A stretch of 64,000 nt of DNA from Sulfitobacter sp. OXR-159. Lineage in GTDB: Bacteria; Pseudomonadota; Alphaproteobacteria; Rhodobacterales; Rhodobacteraceae. Location of the stretch: NCBI RefSeq assembly GCF_034377145.1, contig NZ_CP139707.1, positions 1,249,001 to 1,313,000 of the forward strand. The letters run 5' to 3'. Shown in pieces: positions 45,745-54,938 of the stretch (its first letter is position 1; each line of letters starts with the position of its first letter). Made by a program: the position numbers and the translations under genes. The notes below the pieces were generated by a model. That model ran no database searches, was not told the DNA's origin, and worked only from the letters and a program-made list of their open reading frames with translations.

Positions 45745-46263
45745 TTAATCAGCAGGTTGGTGGTGAAGGTTAATGTGGTTGGGGGTGAGGTATTTCTCTA
45801 GGACCACGGGCGGCATGTGGCCGTTGAGCACCATCTCAGGCAGTACGTAGAAGGGGGCGGCGTCGAGCCCTAGGGCGGCGGCCCAGCGGGCGGCCTGGGG
45901 CATGTGCAGTTCGTGTTGAATGAATGTCAGCCCGTAGCGCTTTGTAATTTCGGTTAATTCTTTGACGGCGGTATTGCAGGTATCGCAGTCTTGCGCGGTG
46001 AAGAGCGCCACGGCGTGGCCTGCCAGAAGCTCGGGGGCGAGGCGTTCGAGCAGGGTTAGGTCGTCTTGAATATATTGCCGCATTTCGGATTGCGCGGGCT
46101 GTGGCGCTGCCAAGGCTTTGGCGATGACATCGCCATTCGCCAAAATCGCCGCGCGCAATTCACTGTCAAAGGCGGCACGCGCGGTGGGGTCGAGCGTTTG
46201 AAGATCACCCGCCCCGGCAGGCAGGGCCAGCGCAAGAGCTGCTATGGCTGCCGGGGCGCGCAT
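45745..46263 (-). CDS. Small exported thioredoxin-fold protein
   Basis: 172-residue protein with a signal peptide (MRAPAAIAALALALPAGAG). Its N-terminal helix FDSELRAAILANGDVIAKAL parallels the start of the DsbA-like neighbour, and the middle has a thioredoxin CxxC (QDCDTCNTAVKEL, about residue 96) with a cis-Pro candidate in DAAPFYVLPEM. It starts 2 bp after the stop of that gene, so the two form an operon. It may be a redox partner of the DsbA-like protein or a copper/thiol protein (inference). Confidence 0.75.
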   Translation of the reverse strand: MRAPAAIAALALALPAGAGDLQTLDPTARAAFDSELRAAILANGDVIAKALAAPQPAQSEMRQYIQDDLTLLERLAPELLAGHAVALFTAQDCDTCNTAVKELTEITKRYGLTFIQHELHMPQAARWAAALGLDAAPFYVLPEMVLNGHMPPVVLEKYLTPNHINLHHQPAD

Positions 46264-46265
46264 TT

Positions 46266-47015
46266 TTAGCCGCGTTTTTCGTCCACCAGCGCCATCATCT
46301 GATCGTAGGGCAGGTAGCCGCGTAGCATTTCATCTTGCATGACAAAGGTGGGGGTGCCGGTGATCTGCAGCTTTTGCGCCAACGCGCGGGTCTGGGTGAT
46401 TTCCTGTATGACTTCATCGCTGTCCATCTTGGCTTCAATCGCCGGGACATCTAGATCAAAGCTTTCGCCCAAGCGGCGCAGCGCGGGCAGGGAGACCTCA
46501 CCGTTGAAGGCCATCAGAGCGTCGTTCAATTGCTTGTAGGCATCGCCGCCCGCGACCTGTTTGGTCGCCACGGCAAAGCGCGAGGCCAGCATGGATTGAT
46601 CGCCAAGGATTGGGAATTCTTTGACGATCAATTTGATATTACCGTCAGTTTCCAGTAGCTTGGCCACTTCGCCATGGGCGCGTTTGCAATAGCCGCAGCG
46701 GTAGTCGAGGAATTCGACCAGCGTGATGTCGCCATCCGGGTTGCCACCGACCCAGGAATAACCGTCGTCGAAAATTTCATCTGCGTTGGCGGTGACCAGA
46801 TCAAAATCGGCCTGCATCTGCGCTTCGGCCTGACGGTTTTGCATCTGCTCAACCGCTTGCAGGATCACCTCGGGGTTTTCCATCAGATAGGCGCGGACTT
46901 CGGCGCGGAACTGTGCGCGCTCGGCGTCGGTCAGCTCTGTCAGGTCCATGGCCCCGGCGGGGGCGGCAAGAGCCAGTGCGCTGGCAAAGGCAGGGGCGAT
47001 GAGGCGGGCGAACAT
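46266..47015 (-). CDS. DsbA family protein (ScsC-like)
   Basis: 249-residue exported oxidoreductase. It has a signal peptide ending near AGA (residues 20-22), an N-terminal coiled helix (AEVRAYLMENPEVILQAVEQM) as in the trimeric ScsC group and the DsbA core with CGYC (about residues 109-112) and cis-Pro TGTPTFV. It likely oxidises or isomerises disulfides in the periplasm. Followed by a smaller thioredoxin-fold gene. Confidence 0.92.
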   Translation of the reverse strand: MFARLIAPAFASALALAAPAGAMDLTELTDAERAQFRAEVRAYLMENPEVILQAVEQMQNRQAEAQMQADFDLVTANADEIFDDGYSWVGGNPDGDITLVEFLDYRCGYCKRAHGEVAKLLETDGNIKLIVKEFPILGDQSMLASRFAVATKQVAGGDAYKQLNDALMAFNGEVSLPALRRLGESFDLDVPAIEAKMDSDEVIQEITQTRALAQKLQITGTPTFVMQDEMLRGYLPYDQMMALVDEKRG

Positions 47016-47111
47016 GGGCGGTCCTTTCGGTAGGTCTGCGAAATAGGGGCCAAGGGTTGACGCCCGGCATCAGGCGCGGTGAAAGCATATGCCGAGAGTA
47101 GGAGCAAGCCC

Positions 47112-48254
47112 ATGCGCAATTCAACCAGGTCCGCCGTTGATCCCTTTATCGTGATGGACGTGATGCAGGCCGCCAGCGCCGCCGAAGAAGCCGGCCGTCA
47201 CATCATTCATATGGAGGTCGGCCAGCCCGGCACAGGCGCACCCAAAGGGGCGGCCGAGGCGTTGACAAAAGCCATGGGGGAAGGCGCGCTTGGCTATACC
47301 GTGGCGCTTGGCTTGCCCGCGCTGCGCGCACGGATCGCACAGATGTATGGGGAATGGTACAACGTGGATCTGGACCCGGCGCGGGTGGTGATCACGCCCG
47401 GATCCTCAGGCGGGTTTCTGCTGGCCTTTACCGCGCTGTTTGATTCCGGTGACAGAGTGGGCATCGGCGCGCCGGGCTATCCCAGCTACCGCCAGATCCT
47501 GCGCGCCTTGGGGATGCAGCCGGTCGATCTGCCCGCCGCGCCGGAGAACCGCTACCAGCCCGTGGCGGCGGATTTCGCGGGGCAAGACCTGCGCGGCTTG
47601 CTGGTGGCCTCACCTGCCAACCCCTCGGGCACGATGCTGGATCGGCCCGCGTTGTCGGCGCTGACGGATGCCTGTGTGGCCAATGACATGTCCTTCATCT
47701 CGGATGAGATTTACCATGGCATTGAATATGACAAGAAGGCCGTGACCGCGCTGGAGGTCACCGACGACTGCTATGTGATCAATTCTTTCTCCAAGTATTT
47801 CTCGATGACCGGCTGGCGCGTAGGTTGGATGGTGGTCCCCGAAGATCAGGTGCGCGTGGTTGAGCGGATCGCGCAGAACATGTTCATCTGCGCTCCCCAT
47901 GCCAGCCAGATCGCGGCGCTGGCGGCGATGGACTGCGATGATGAATTGCAGGCCAATCTGGCGGTCTATCGCCGCAACCGCGACCTGATGATCACCGGTT
48001 TGAAAGAGGCTGGGTTCACCGACATCGCGCCGCCCGATGGGGCGTTTTATGTATATGCAGATGTCTCCCGCTTTACCGAGGACAGCCGGGCTTTCGCCGC
48101 TGAGATTCTGGAGAAGGCGGGCGTCGCCGTGACCCCCGGTCTCGATTTCGACCCGGCGCGGGGACATAAGACTCTGCGCTTTTCCTATGCGCGCAGCACC
48201 GCGGATATGGAAGAGGGCATCGCCCGGCTCAAAGCCTTTATGGCCACACGCTGA
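47112..48254 (+). CDS. Class I/II pyridoxal-phosphate aminotransferase
   Basis: 380-residue PLP-dependent enzyme, aspartate aminotransferase superfamily. It has VVITPGSSGGFLLAF for the cofactor binding region, NPSGTM, DEIYHGIEY, and the PLP Lys in NSFSKYFSMTGWRVGW (about residue 233). Substrate range not determined. AGGAG lies 8 bases before ATG 47112. It starts a forward run towards the cell-wall amidase. Confidence 0.92.
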   Translation: MRNSTRSAVDPFIVMDVMQAASAAEEAGRHIIHMEVGQPGTGAPKGAAEALTKAMGEGALGYTVALGLPALRARIAQMYGEWYNVDLDPARVVITPGSSGGFLLAFTALFDSGDRVGIGAPGYPSYRQILRALGMQPVDLPAAPENRYQPVAADFAGQDLRGLLVASPANPSGTMLDRPALSALTDACVANDMSFISDEIYHGIEYDKKAVTALEVTDDCYVINSFSKYFSMTGWRVGWMVVPEDQVRVVERIAQNMFICAPHASQIAALAAMDCDDELQANLAVYRRNRDLMITGLKEAGFTDIAPPDGAFYVYADVSRFTEDSRAFAAEILEKAGVAVTPGLDFDPARGHKTLRFSYARSTADMEEGIARLKAFMATR

Positions 48255-48313
48255 GCGCTGGTTTGCACGCGCGGCAGGTGGTAGAAGGGCGAAAACGGGC
48301 AGGGTGATCAATC

Positions 48314-49534
48314 ATGCGGGCAATTCTTAAGGGACTGGCAGTGGTGCTGGCTTGTGCGGTGCCGGTGGCCGGAGCCGCGCAGGAGTTGACCGCGCTGGCG
48401 CGGGTCGATCCGGTGGAGAGCGCGGTGAAAGACGGTTGGTTTGGGAAAACCGACCTGACCGTGGCGCTGAGCCAAGGGGTGCCTTTCCGGGTTTTCCTGT
48501 TGGATGATCCTGCCCGGCTGATCGTCGATTTCCGTGAGGCCGATTGGTCTGAGGTGGCACGCGGCGACCTGCTGAAGAAACCGGGCCGCATCTCTGCCCT
48601 GCGCTTTGGCGCGTTTCAGCCGGGGTGGTCGCGGTTGGTGGCGGATTTGGCCGAACCGATGATCCCTGCAGAAATCGGCATGCCGGTGGATGCAAGCAGC
48701 GGTAAGGCGCGGCTTGAAATTACGTTGGAAACCGTCACGGCGGAGGTCTTTGCCAAGGCCGCGGGCGTGCCCGTGGATCCCGATTGGACCACCGCGCTCA
48801 CCGCCCCGCCAAAGCCAGCGGCGGTGGATAAGGACAGCTTTACCATCGTGTTGGACCCCGGTCACGGCGGCATTGACCCCGGCGCGCAGCGCGAGGGGCT
48901 GGATGAAAAAGACCTGATGCTGAACTTCGCCCGCGATCTGCGCGATGCGCTGCGGCGCAAGGGCGTGGATGTGCTGCTGACCCGTGACGATGATATCTTT
49001 GTAGCGCTGGAGCACCGGGTGGCCATCGCCCATCAGGCCGAGGCGGACCTTTTCATTTCACTCCACGCCGACAGCTTGTCGCAGGGCGGGGCAAGCGGGG
49101 CCACGGTCTATACGCTTTCGGATGATGCCAGCGACGTGGCGACCGAACATCTTGCCGCGCGTCATGACCGGTCCGACATCATCGCGGGTGCGGATTTGAC
49201 CGGCTCGGATGATCAGGTGGCGGGTATCTTGCTTGATCTTGCCCGCCAAGAGACCGAGCCGCGTTCGGATGCTTTGGCCGCGACTTTGGTCGAAGGCATG
49301 CGTGCGGCGGGCGGGCCGATGAACAGCCGACCGCTGCGGCGGGCCGGGTTTTCAGTCTTGAAATCTGCGGATATTCCATCGGTTCTGGTCGAAGTGGGGT
49401 TCCTCAGTTCGAAACGGGATCTGACCAATCTGCGCGATCCGGTGTGGCGCGCGTCGATGGTGAGCGCCATGGCGGATGCGATCGTTGCCTGGCGTGATCA
49501 GGATGCGGCGCTCAAGCCCTTGATCAGAAAGTAA
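48314..49534 (+). CDS. N-acetylmuramoyl-L-alanine amidase with AMIN-like region
   Basis: 406-residue periplasmic amidase that cleaves septal peptidoglycan. Signal peptide (MRAILKGLAVVLACAVPVAGAAQ), an N-terminal AMIN-like region up to about residue 150, then the amidase_3 domain: zinc His in LDPGHGGIDPGAQ, Glu in GLDEKD, His in SLHADSLSQGG and the catalytic Glu in LVEVGFLSS. It is encoded beside PBP1A, and the NlpD-like protein at 12.2-13.4 kb may be its activator (inference). Two bases after the stop begins an AT-rich gap. Confidence 0.94.
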   Translation: MRAILKGLAVVLACAVPVAGAAQELTALARVDPVESAVKDGWFGKTDLTVALSQGVPFRVFLLDDPARLIVDFREADWSEVARGDLLKKPGRISALRFGAFQPGWSRLVADLAEPMIPAEIGMPVDASSGKARLEITLETVTAEVFAKAAGVPVDPDWTTALTAPPKPAAVDKDSFTIVLDPGHGGIDPGAQREGLDEKDLMLNFARDLRDALRRKGVDVLLTRDDDIFVALEHRVAIAHQAEADLFISLHADSLSQGGASGATVYTLSDDASDVATEHLAARHDRSDIIAGADLTGSDDQVAGILLDLARQETEPRSDALAATLVEGMRAAGGPMNSRPLRRAGFSVLKSADIPSVLVEVGFLSSKRDLTNLRDPVWRASMVSAMADAIVAWRDQDAALKPLIRK

Positions 49535-49597
49535 AATAGAATGATATGGCCGGTTTGGCGATGGGCGAACATTCGCCCTCGCTGGCGGCCATGTGTT

Positions 49598-49626
49598 TTG
49601 ACCCGAGCCAGTGCATCCTGTATAGG
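49598..49626 (+). promoter_or_regulatory. Promoter of the PBP1A gene
   Basis: TTGACC and TATAGG are separated by 17 bases. Transcription would start at about 49633, which supports the GTG at 49663 over a longer start at 49546. Confidence 0.6.
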
Positions 49627-49662
49627 CTCGGAACTGTCCCTAGCCAATGGTGGTCCGCGCGC

Positions 49663-52227
49663 GTGTTTCGATTTGTTCTGTCCTTTTTCGGGGGGATTTT
49701 TACCACCCTGACCCTGAGCGTCGGCATGGTGGCTTTGACCATCGGGGCGGTGTTCTGGATGTATGGTCGGGATTTGCCCAGCCATGAGTCGCTGGCGCAA
49801 TATACGCCGCCGACGATCAGCCGGATTTACTCGGGCCAAGGCCGTTTGATCGATGAATTCGCCAAAGAGCGCCGTCTTTTTGCGCCCGCCAACACCATCC
49901 CGGATCTGGTGAAACAGGCGTTCATCTCGGCGGAAGACAAGAACTTTTACACCCACGAAGGCTATGACCTGCGCGGCATCGGTGCGGCGGCGGTGGATGC
50001 GGTCAAATCCCGTGGCCGCGATGTGCGCGGTGCCTCGACCATCACCCAACAGGTGATGAAGAACTTCCTGCTGTCCGGTGACCGCCGGGCCGAGCGCAAG
50101 ATCAAAGAGATCATCCTCGCCACCCGCATCGAAGAGACGCTGAGCAAAGAGAAGATCCTTGAGCTTTACCTGAACGAGATTTTCCTCGGGCAGAACTCCT
50201 ATGGCGTGGCCGCGGCCAGCCAGACCTATTTCAACAAAACGCTGAGCGAACTGGCCCCGCATGAGGCGGCCTTCCTCGCGTCGCTGCCCAAGGCGCCGTC
50301 GGATTACCACCCGGTGCGCCGCAAGGACCGCTTGCTGGCCCGTCGGAACTTCGTGCTGCGCGAGATGAAAGAGAACGGCTATATTTCGGAAGCGGCTTAT
50401 GAGACGGAAGTGGCGCTGCCGCTGCGCTCGGTCCAGAACGGTGATTTTGAAAGCTTCAAGGCCGAGCTGCCGCCGCGTGATTACTTCACCGATGAAATTC
50501 GCCGTCAGCTCAGCGAGAACTTCGGCGAGGGTGAGTTCTTTACCGGCGGTTTGACCGTGCGCGCGACCATCGACAATGAAATGCAGCCCATCGCCGCCAA
50601 TGCGCTGCGCCGTCAGTTGGAGCAATATGATCGCGGGCAGGGCATCTGGCGCGGCACACGGTTCGAAATCCCCGCCGATCAGTTGACCAGCGAAGAGAAA
50701 TGGCGTGCCGCCCTCGCGGACCTGCGGGTGCCGCGCGACATCGATCTGGAGAACCAGTGGTATCCCGCCGTGGTGCTGGAGGTCGGCAATAGCGATGCGC
50801 GGATCGGCATCGAAGGGGTCGACGAAGACGAAGATGGTCACTGGATCCCTGCCGATGATGTGCAATGGGCGCGCAAGCGCTTGGACGACGGCAAACTGGC
50901 CTCCAAGGCTCAGGTGGCGGGCGATCTGCTTGAGGTTGGCGAAGTGGTGTTGGTGCGCCGCATGACCTCCGATAGTGACGGTTCCTTCATCCGCTGGACG
51001 CTGCGGCAGGTGCCCGAAGTGCAGGGCGGTTTCGTCGCCATGGACGTGCACACGGGCCGGGTGATCGCGATGCAGGGCGGGTTCTCTTATCAGGCGAGCG
51101 TGTTCAACCGCGCGACCCAAGCCAAACGGCAGCCGGGGTCGAGCTTTAAGCCCTTCGTCTATGCCTCCGCGCTCGACAGTGGCTATAGCCCGGCGACCAT
51201 CGTGGTAGACGCACCTATTGAGATCAACACGCCGCAGGGCGTCTGGCGGCCCCAGAACGCCTCGCATAAATTCTATGGCCCCACACCCCTGCGCACCGGG
51301 ATCGAACAGTCGCGCAACCTGATGACCATCCGTCTGGCGCAAGAAGTCGGGATGGATGTGGTCGGCAGTTATGCGGAGCGGTTCGGCGTTTATGACGATC
51401 TGGCGCCGTTGCTGTCAAACGCGCTCGGCAGTCAGGAAACCACGCTTTATCAAATGGTATCGGCCTATGCGATGTTCGCCAACGGCGGGGAGCGGGTGCA
51501 GCCCACGTTGGTTGACCGGGTGCAGGACCGCTATGGCCGCACCGTCTACAAACATGACGAACGCAAGTGCTACGACTGTGAGCAGATCAACCTCGCGCCC
51601 GGCGAAGCGCCGCGGATCATTTCCAACCGCGAGCGGGTGATGGACCCGGTGACGGCCTATCAGCTGACCTCAATGATGCGCGGCGTGGTAGAGCGCGGCA
51701 CGGCCCGCAATGCCATCAATCTGCCGGTGCCGATCGCGGGCAAGACCGGCACCACCAACGATGAGAAAGACGCATGGTTCGTCGGCTTTTCGTCCAACGT
51801 GGTGGCAGGCTGCTACATCGGTTTCGACACGCCGCGCCCGATGGGTCGGGGCGCGGGCGGCGGGCGGCTTTGCGCGCCGGTCTTCCAGCGCTTCATGTCT
51901 GAGGCGATCAAGAAATACGGCGGCGGTGACTTTGCGGTCCCCGAACAGTGCCGCTTTATCAAGATCGACCGTTTCAGCGGCGCGCGGCTGAGCGATAACG
52001 CCTCGGGTGGAAATGTGGTGTCGGAATGTTTCCGCGATGGCGAAGAGCCGCTGTTTGGCATCTCCTTCGATGGCGGCTTTGCCATGGGGACGGACCTGCC
52101 ATTGGTCGAGGAACTGGGCGGCTCGGCTGCATCGTCTTCGCGTCGGGTCACAACATCGACGGGCAAAAAGGCCACCGTCGGCCCCAAGGCAAGCTTTGGC
52201 ACGCTGAGCTCGGGCGGCCTTTACTAA
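49663..52227 (+). CDS. mrcA: Penicillin-binding protein 1A
   Basis: 854-residue bifunctional peptidoglycan synthase in the inner membrane. A single transmembrane segment (residues about 6-30) is followed by the GT51 glycosyltransferase (EDKNFYTHEGYDLRGIG with the catalytic Glu, TITQQVMKNFLL) and a transpeptidase domain with SSFK, SRN and KTGT (SSFKPFVYASA, QSRNLMTIRLA, GKTGTTND). The GTG start has only a weak GGTGG upstream, but lies below the promoter and gives the usual short N-terminus. PBP1A, amidase and NlpD-like protein together serve wall growth and division. Confidence 0.96.
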   Translation: MFRFVLSFFGGIFTTLTLSVGMVALTIGAVFWMYGRDLPSHESLAQYTPPTISRIYSGQGRLIDEFAKERRLFAPANTIPDLVKQAFISAEDKNFYTHEGYDLRGIGAAAVDAVKSRGRDVRGASTITQQVMKNFLLSGDRRAERKIKEIILATRIEETLSKEKILELYLNEIFLGQNSYGVAAASQTYFNKTLSELAPHEAAFLASLPKAPSDYHPVRRKDRLLARRNFVLREMKENGYISEAAYETEVALPLRSVQNGDFESFKAELPPRDYFTDEIRRQLSENFGEGEFFTGGLTVRATIDNEMQPIAANALRRQLEQYDRGQGIWRGTRFEIPADQLTSEEKWRAALADLRVPRDIDLENQWYPAVVLEVGNSDARIGIEGVDEDEDGHWIPADDVQWARKRLDDGKLASKAQVAGDLLEVGEVVLVRRMTSDSDGSFIRWTLRQVPEVQGGFVAMDVHTGRVIAMQGGFSYQASVFNRATQAKRQPGSSFKPFVYASALDSGYSPATIVVDAPIEINTPQGVWRPQNASHKFYGPTPLRTGIEQSRNLMTIRLAQEVGMDVVGSYAERFGVYDDLAPLLSNALGSQETTLYQMVSAYAMFANGGERVQPTLVDRVQDRYGRTVYKHDERKCYDCEQINLAPGEAPRIISNRERVMDPVTAYQLTSMMRGVVERGTARNAINLPVPIAGKTGTTNDEKDAWFVGFSSNVVAGCYIGFDTPRPMGRGAGGGRLCAPVFQRFMSEAIKKYGGGDFAVPEQCRFIKIDRFSGARLSDNASGGNVVSECFRDGEEPLFGISFDGGFAMGTDLPLVEELGGSAASSSRRVTTSTGKKATVGPKASFGTLSSGGLY

Positions 52228-52347
52228 TCAGGTCGGCGGGGCGAAGGCGCGCTTTGCCTCCCCCCACTTGCCGCCGCTGGCGGGCTGGTCTATCTCTCGT
52301 GCGGCTCCGGTTTTCGGGGCCGCATTACTTATCAAAGGCAGGCACAC

Positions 52348-53472
52348 ATGCGCGCAGAGGCACAGAATACCGCGGACCAGATCAGCAAATCGCTGGAATT
52401 GCTGGCCCAGCGACTGGATGTGGAGACCGCGCCCTACCGGCTGGAAGAATTCAACGCCCGCGTCGAAGATCCGAACCTTTGGGACAACCCTGATGCCGCG
52501 CAAAAGCTGATGCGTGAGCGCCAGTCGCTGGTGGATGCCATCGACACCTATGAGGGCATCAAACAGGAACTGGCCGACAACGTCGAACTGATCGGGTTGG
52601 GCGAGATGGAAGAGGACGAGGAGGTCATCTCCGACGCCGAGGCCGCGCTGAAGGCGCTGGCGGAAAAGGCCGCCCAAAAGGAACTCGAAGCGCTGCTGAA
52701 TGGTGAGGCTGACAGCAACGACACCTTCCTAGAGATCAACGCAGGCGCGGGCGGTACGGAAAGCTGCGACTGGGCCAGCATGCTGGCGCGTATGTATGTC
52801 CGTTGGGCCGAGAAGAAAGGCTATAAAGTCGATCTTCAGGCCGAAAGCGCGGGCGACGAGGCGGGCATCAAATCCGCGACCTATAAGATTGAAGGGCACA
52901 ACGCCTACGGCTGGCTGAAGTCCGAAAGCGGCGTGCACCGCTTGGTGCGCATCTCGCCCTTCGACTCTGCGGCCAAGCGGCACACCTCTTTCACCTCCGT
53001 AAAAGTCTACCCCGTGGTCGACGACAATATCGAGATCGAAGTGAACCCTTCGGACATCCGCATCGACACCTACCGGTCGTCCGGCGCAGGCGGCCAGCAC
53101 GTCAACACCACCGACTCGGCGGTGCGGATCACCCACCATCCCACGGGCATCGTCGTGACCTCTTCGGAAAAGTCGCAGCACCAGAACCGCGACATCGCCA
53201 TGAAAGCGCTTAAATCGCGGCTTTATCAGATGGAGTTGGACAAGCGTTCGGCGCTGGTCAACGAAGCGCATGAGAACGCGGGCGATGCGGGCTGGGGCAA
53301 CCAGATCCGGTCCTATGTTTTGCAGCCTTATCAAATGGTGAAAGACCTCCGCACTAATTACGAAACATCGGACACCAAAGGTGTGCTCGACGGTGATCTG
53401 GATGGGCTGATGGGGGCAACGCTGGCGCTGGCGGTCTCGGGCAAAAGCCGGGCCGAGGCGCAGGGCGACTGA
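52348..53472 (+). CDS. prfB: Peptide chain release factor 2
   Basis: 374-residue factor that reads UAA and UGA stop codons. The recognition tripeptide SPF is at residues 203-205 and GGQ, which triggers peptidyl-tRNA hydrolysis, at 248-250. The frame is continuous from ATG 52348 without the in-frame UGA frameshift site found in E. coli, as expected in alphaproteobacteria. RF3 (prfC) lies far away, at 1.2-2.8 kb. Confidence 0.98.
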   Translation: MRAEAQNTADQISKSLELLAQRLDVETAPYRLEEFNARVEDPNLWDNPDAAQKLMRERQSLVDAIDTYEGIKQELADNVELIGLGEMEEDEEVISDAEAALKALAEKAAQKELEALLNGEADSNDTFLEINAGAGGTESCDWASMLARMYVRWAEKKGYKVDLQAESAGDEAGIKSATYKIEGHNAYGWLKSESGVHRLVRISPFDSAAKRHTSFTSVKVYPVVDDNIEIEVNPSDIRIDTYRSSGAGGQHVNTTDSAVRITHHPTGIVVTSSEKSQHQNRDIAMKALKSRLYQMELDKRSALVNEAHENAGDAGWGNQIRSYVLQPYQMVKDLRTNYETSDTKGVLDGDLDGLMGATLALAVSGKSRAEAQGD

Positions 53473-53480
53473 GCCGGTGC

Positions 53481-53520
53481 TGTCCCCCTTCTTGGAATAA
53501 TATGTGGCAATAGGGGGACA
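53481..53520 (+). promoter_or_regulatory. Hairpin covering the start of the amidase gene
   Basis: TGTCCCCCT (53481-53489) is an exact inverted copy of AGGGGGACA (53512-53520), separated by 22 bases. The 3' arm includes the GGGGG ribosome binding site and the first base of the ATG, so folding would block initiation. Confidence 0.5.
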
Positions 53521-54932
53521 TGATGGATTTGCTAGATTGGGACGCTTCGGACCTGTCCGAGGCGCTGGTCGCGCGCAGGATTTCTGCGGTTGAACTGATG
53601 CAGGCGTCACTTGCGCGGATCGAGGCGGTGAACGGCAAGGTGAATGCCGTCATCTCCCTCCGCGACCGTGACACATTGCTGGCCGAGGCAGAGGCGTCCG
53701 ACGCCAGCCCGCGCAAGGGTTGGCTGCACGGTATCCCCATGGCGATCAAGGATTTGGCTGACGCAGAGGGGCTGCCAACGTCTCAAGGGTCCCCGCTTTT
53801 CGGTGCCCAGCCGGCCGAGCGGGATCATCCCGCTGTTGCGCGGCTTCGCGCGGCAGGGGCAATCATCATCGGCAAAACCAACACGCCGGAGTTTGGCCTC
53901 GGCAGTCATACGTTCAATACGGTCCATGGCGCGACGTGCAACCCTTATGACCTAGGCCGCTCGGCTGGCGGTTCCTCGGGCGGGGCGGCAGCGGCACTGG
54001 CGGCGCGGATGGTCGCCGTCGCCGATGGGTCCGATATGATGGGATCCCTGCGCAATCCGGCGGGCTGGAACAACGTCTACGGGATGCGGCCGACATGGGG
54101 CAGGGTGCCGTCGGACGATGGCGGCGATCTGTTTCTGCACCAGCTTTCGACCTTGGGGCCGATGGCGCGCAGCCCCCGTGACCTCGCCGCCCTTCTTGAT
54201 GTGATGAGCGGCGCCGACCCGCGCCAACCTCTGACCCGCTCCGGCCCGGATACGGCCCCGGATATCGACGCGGGCCTGCCCGCGCAGCGTGTGGGCTGGC
54301 TGGGCGATTGGGGCGGTGCCTTCCCCTGCGAGCCGGGGATAATTAACCTGAGCGAAGCCGCCTTGAACCGTTTGGCCGGGCTGGGGCATGAGGTCACACC
54401 CATCGCCGCGCCCTTTGATGCTGATGCGATGTGGGAAAGCTGGATCACGTTGCGGTCCTTTGCCGTGGCGGCGTCGTTGGGCTCGATCTACGACGATCCG
54501 GCGCGGCGGGACGGGTTGAAACCCGCTGCGCAATGGGAGGTCGCGCGCGGGCAGGGGTTCTCTTCCTCTGATATCCAGCGCGCCAGCGGCATCCGATCCG
54601 ATTGGTTCCGCGCGGCACATGCTCTGTTTGAAGAGGTCGACGTTCTGGTGCTGCCTTCCGCGCAGGTCTGGCCTTTCGACGTCGAAATGGTGCACCCGAC
54701 CGAAATCAATGGCCAGCCGATGGACAGCTATCACCGTTGGATGCAGGTTGTGGTGCCCGCAAGCCTGATCGGTCTGCCGGTGGTGAATATTCCTGCAGGT
54801 TTTGACAGTCGCGGCCTGCCTTTGGGGCTGCAACTGATTGGCAAACGCGGCAGCGACGCGCGCTTGTTGCAACTGGCGCAGGGCTGGCATCGGGCGACAG
54901 GCTATCCGCAGGCGCAGCCACCCCGGCTGTAG
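53520..54932 (+). CDS. Amidase signature family hydrolase
   Basis: 470-residue enzyme of the amidase signature class that hydrolyses amide bonds. The Ser-cisSer-Lys triad is visible: Lys in MAIKDLAD (about residue 76), Ser in GRSAGGSSGGAAA (about residues 147-159) and Ser in DGSDMMGSLRNPAG. Not a clear GatA because no GatB/C genes are near. Either of two adjacent ATGs (53520, 53523) can be used. Its ribosome binding site is inside a predicted hairpin with the prfB tail. Substrate unknown. Confidence 0.88.
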   Translation: MMDLLDWDASDLSEALVARRISAVELMQASLARIEAVNGKVNAVISLRDRDTLLAEAEASDASPRKGWLHGIPMAIKDLADAEGLPTSQGSPLFGAQPAERDHPAVARLRAAGAIIIGKTNTPEFGLGSHTFNTVHGATCNPYDLGRSAGGSSGGAAAALAARMVAVADGSDMMGSLRNPAGWNNVYGMRPTWGRVPSDDGGDLFLHQLSTLGPMARSPRDLAALLDVMSGADPRQPLTRSGPDTAPDIDAGLPAQRVGWLGDWGGAFPCEPGIINLSEAALNRLAGLGHEVTPIAAPFDADAMWESWITLRSFAVAASLGSIYDDPARRDGLKPAAQWEVARGQGFSSSDIQRASGIRSDWFRAAHALFEEVDVLVLPSAQVWPFDVEMVHPTEINGQPMDSYHRWMQVVVPASLIGLPVVNIPAGFDSRGLPLGLQLIGKRGSDARLLQLAQGWHRATGYPQAQPPRL

Positions 54933-54938
54933 CGGGCC

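Noticed and set aside
49498..51342. 614-codon open frame opposite PBP1A
   Set aside because: Antisense to a well-supported gene with all catalytic motifs; no independent support.
52300..52420. Programmed frameshift in prfB
   Set aside because: The prfB frame is continuous from its ATG, with no in-frame UGA in the expected place near codon 25.
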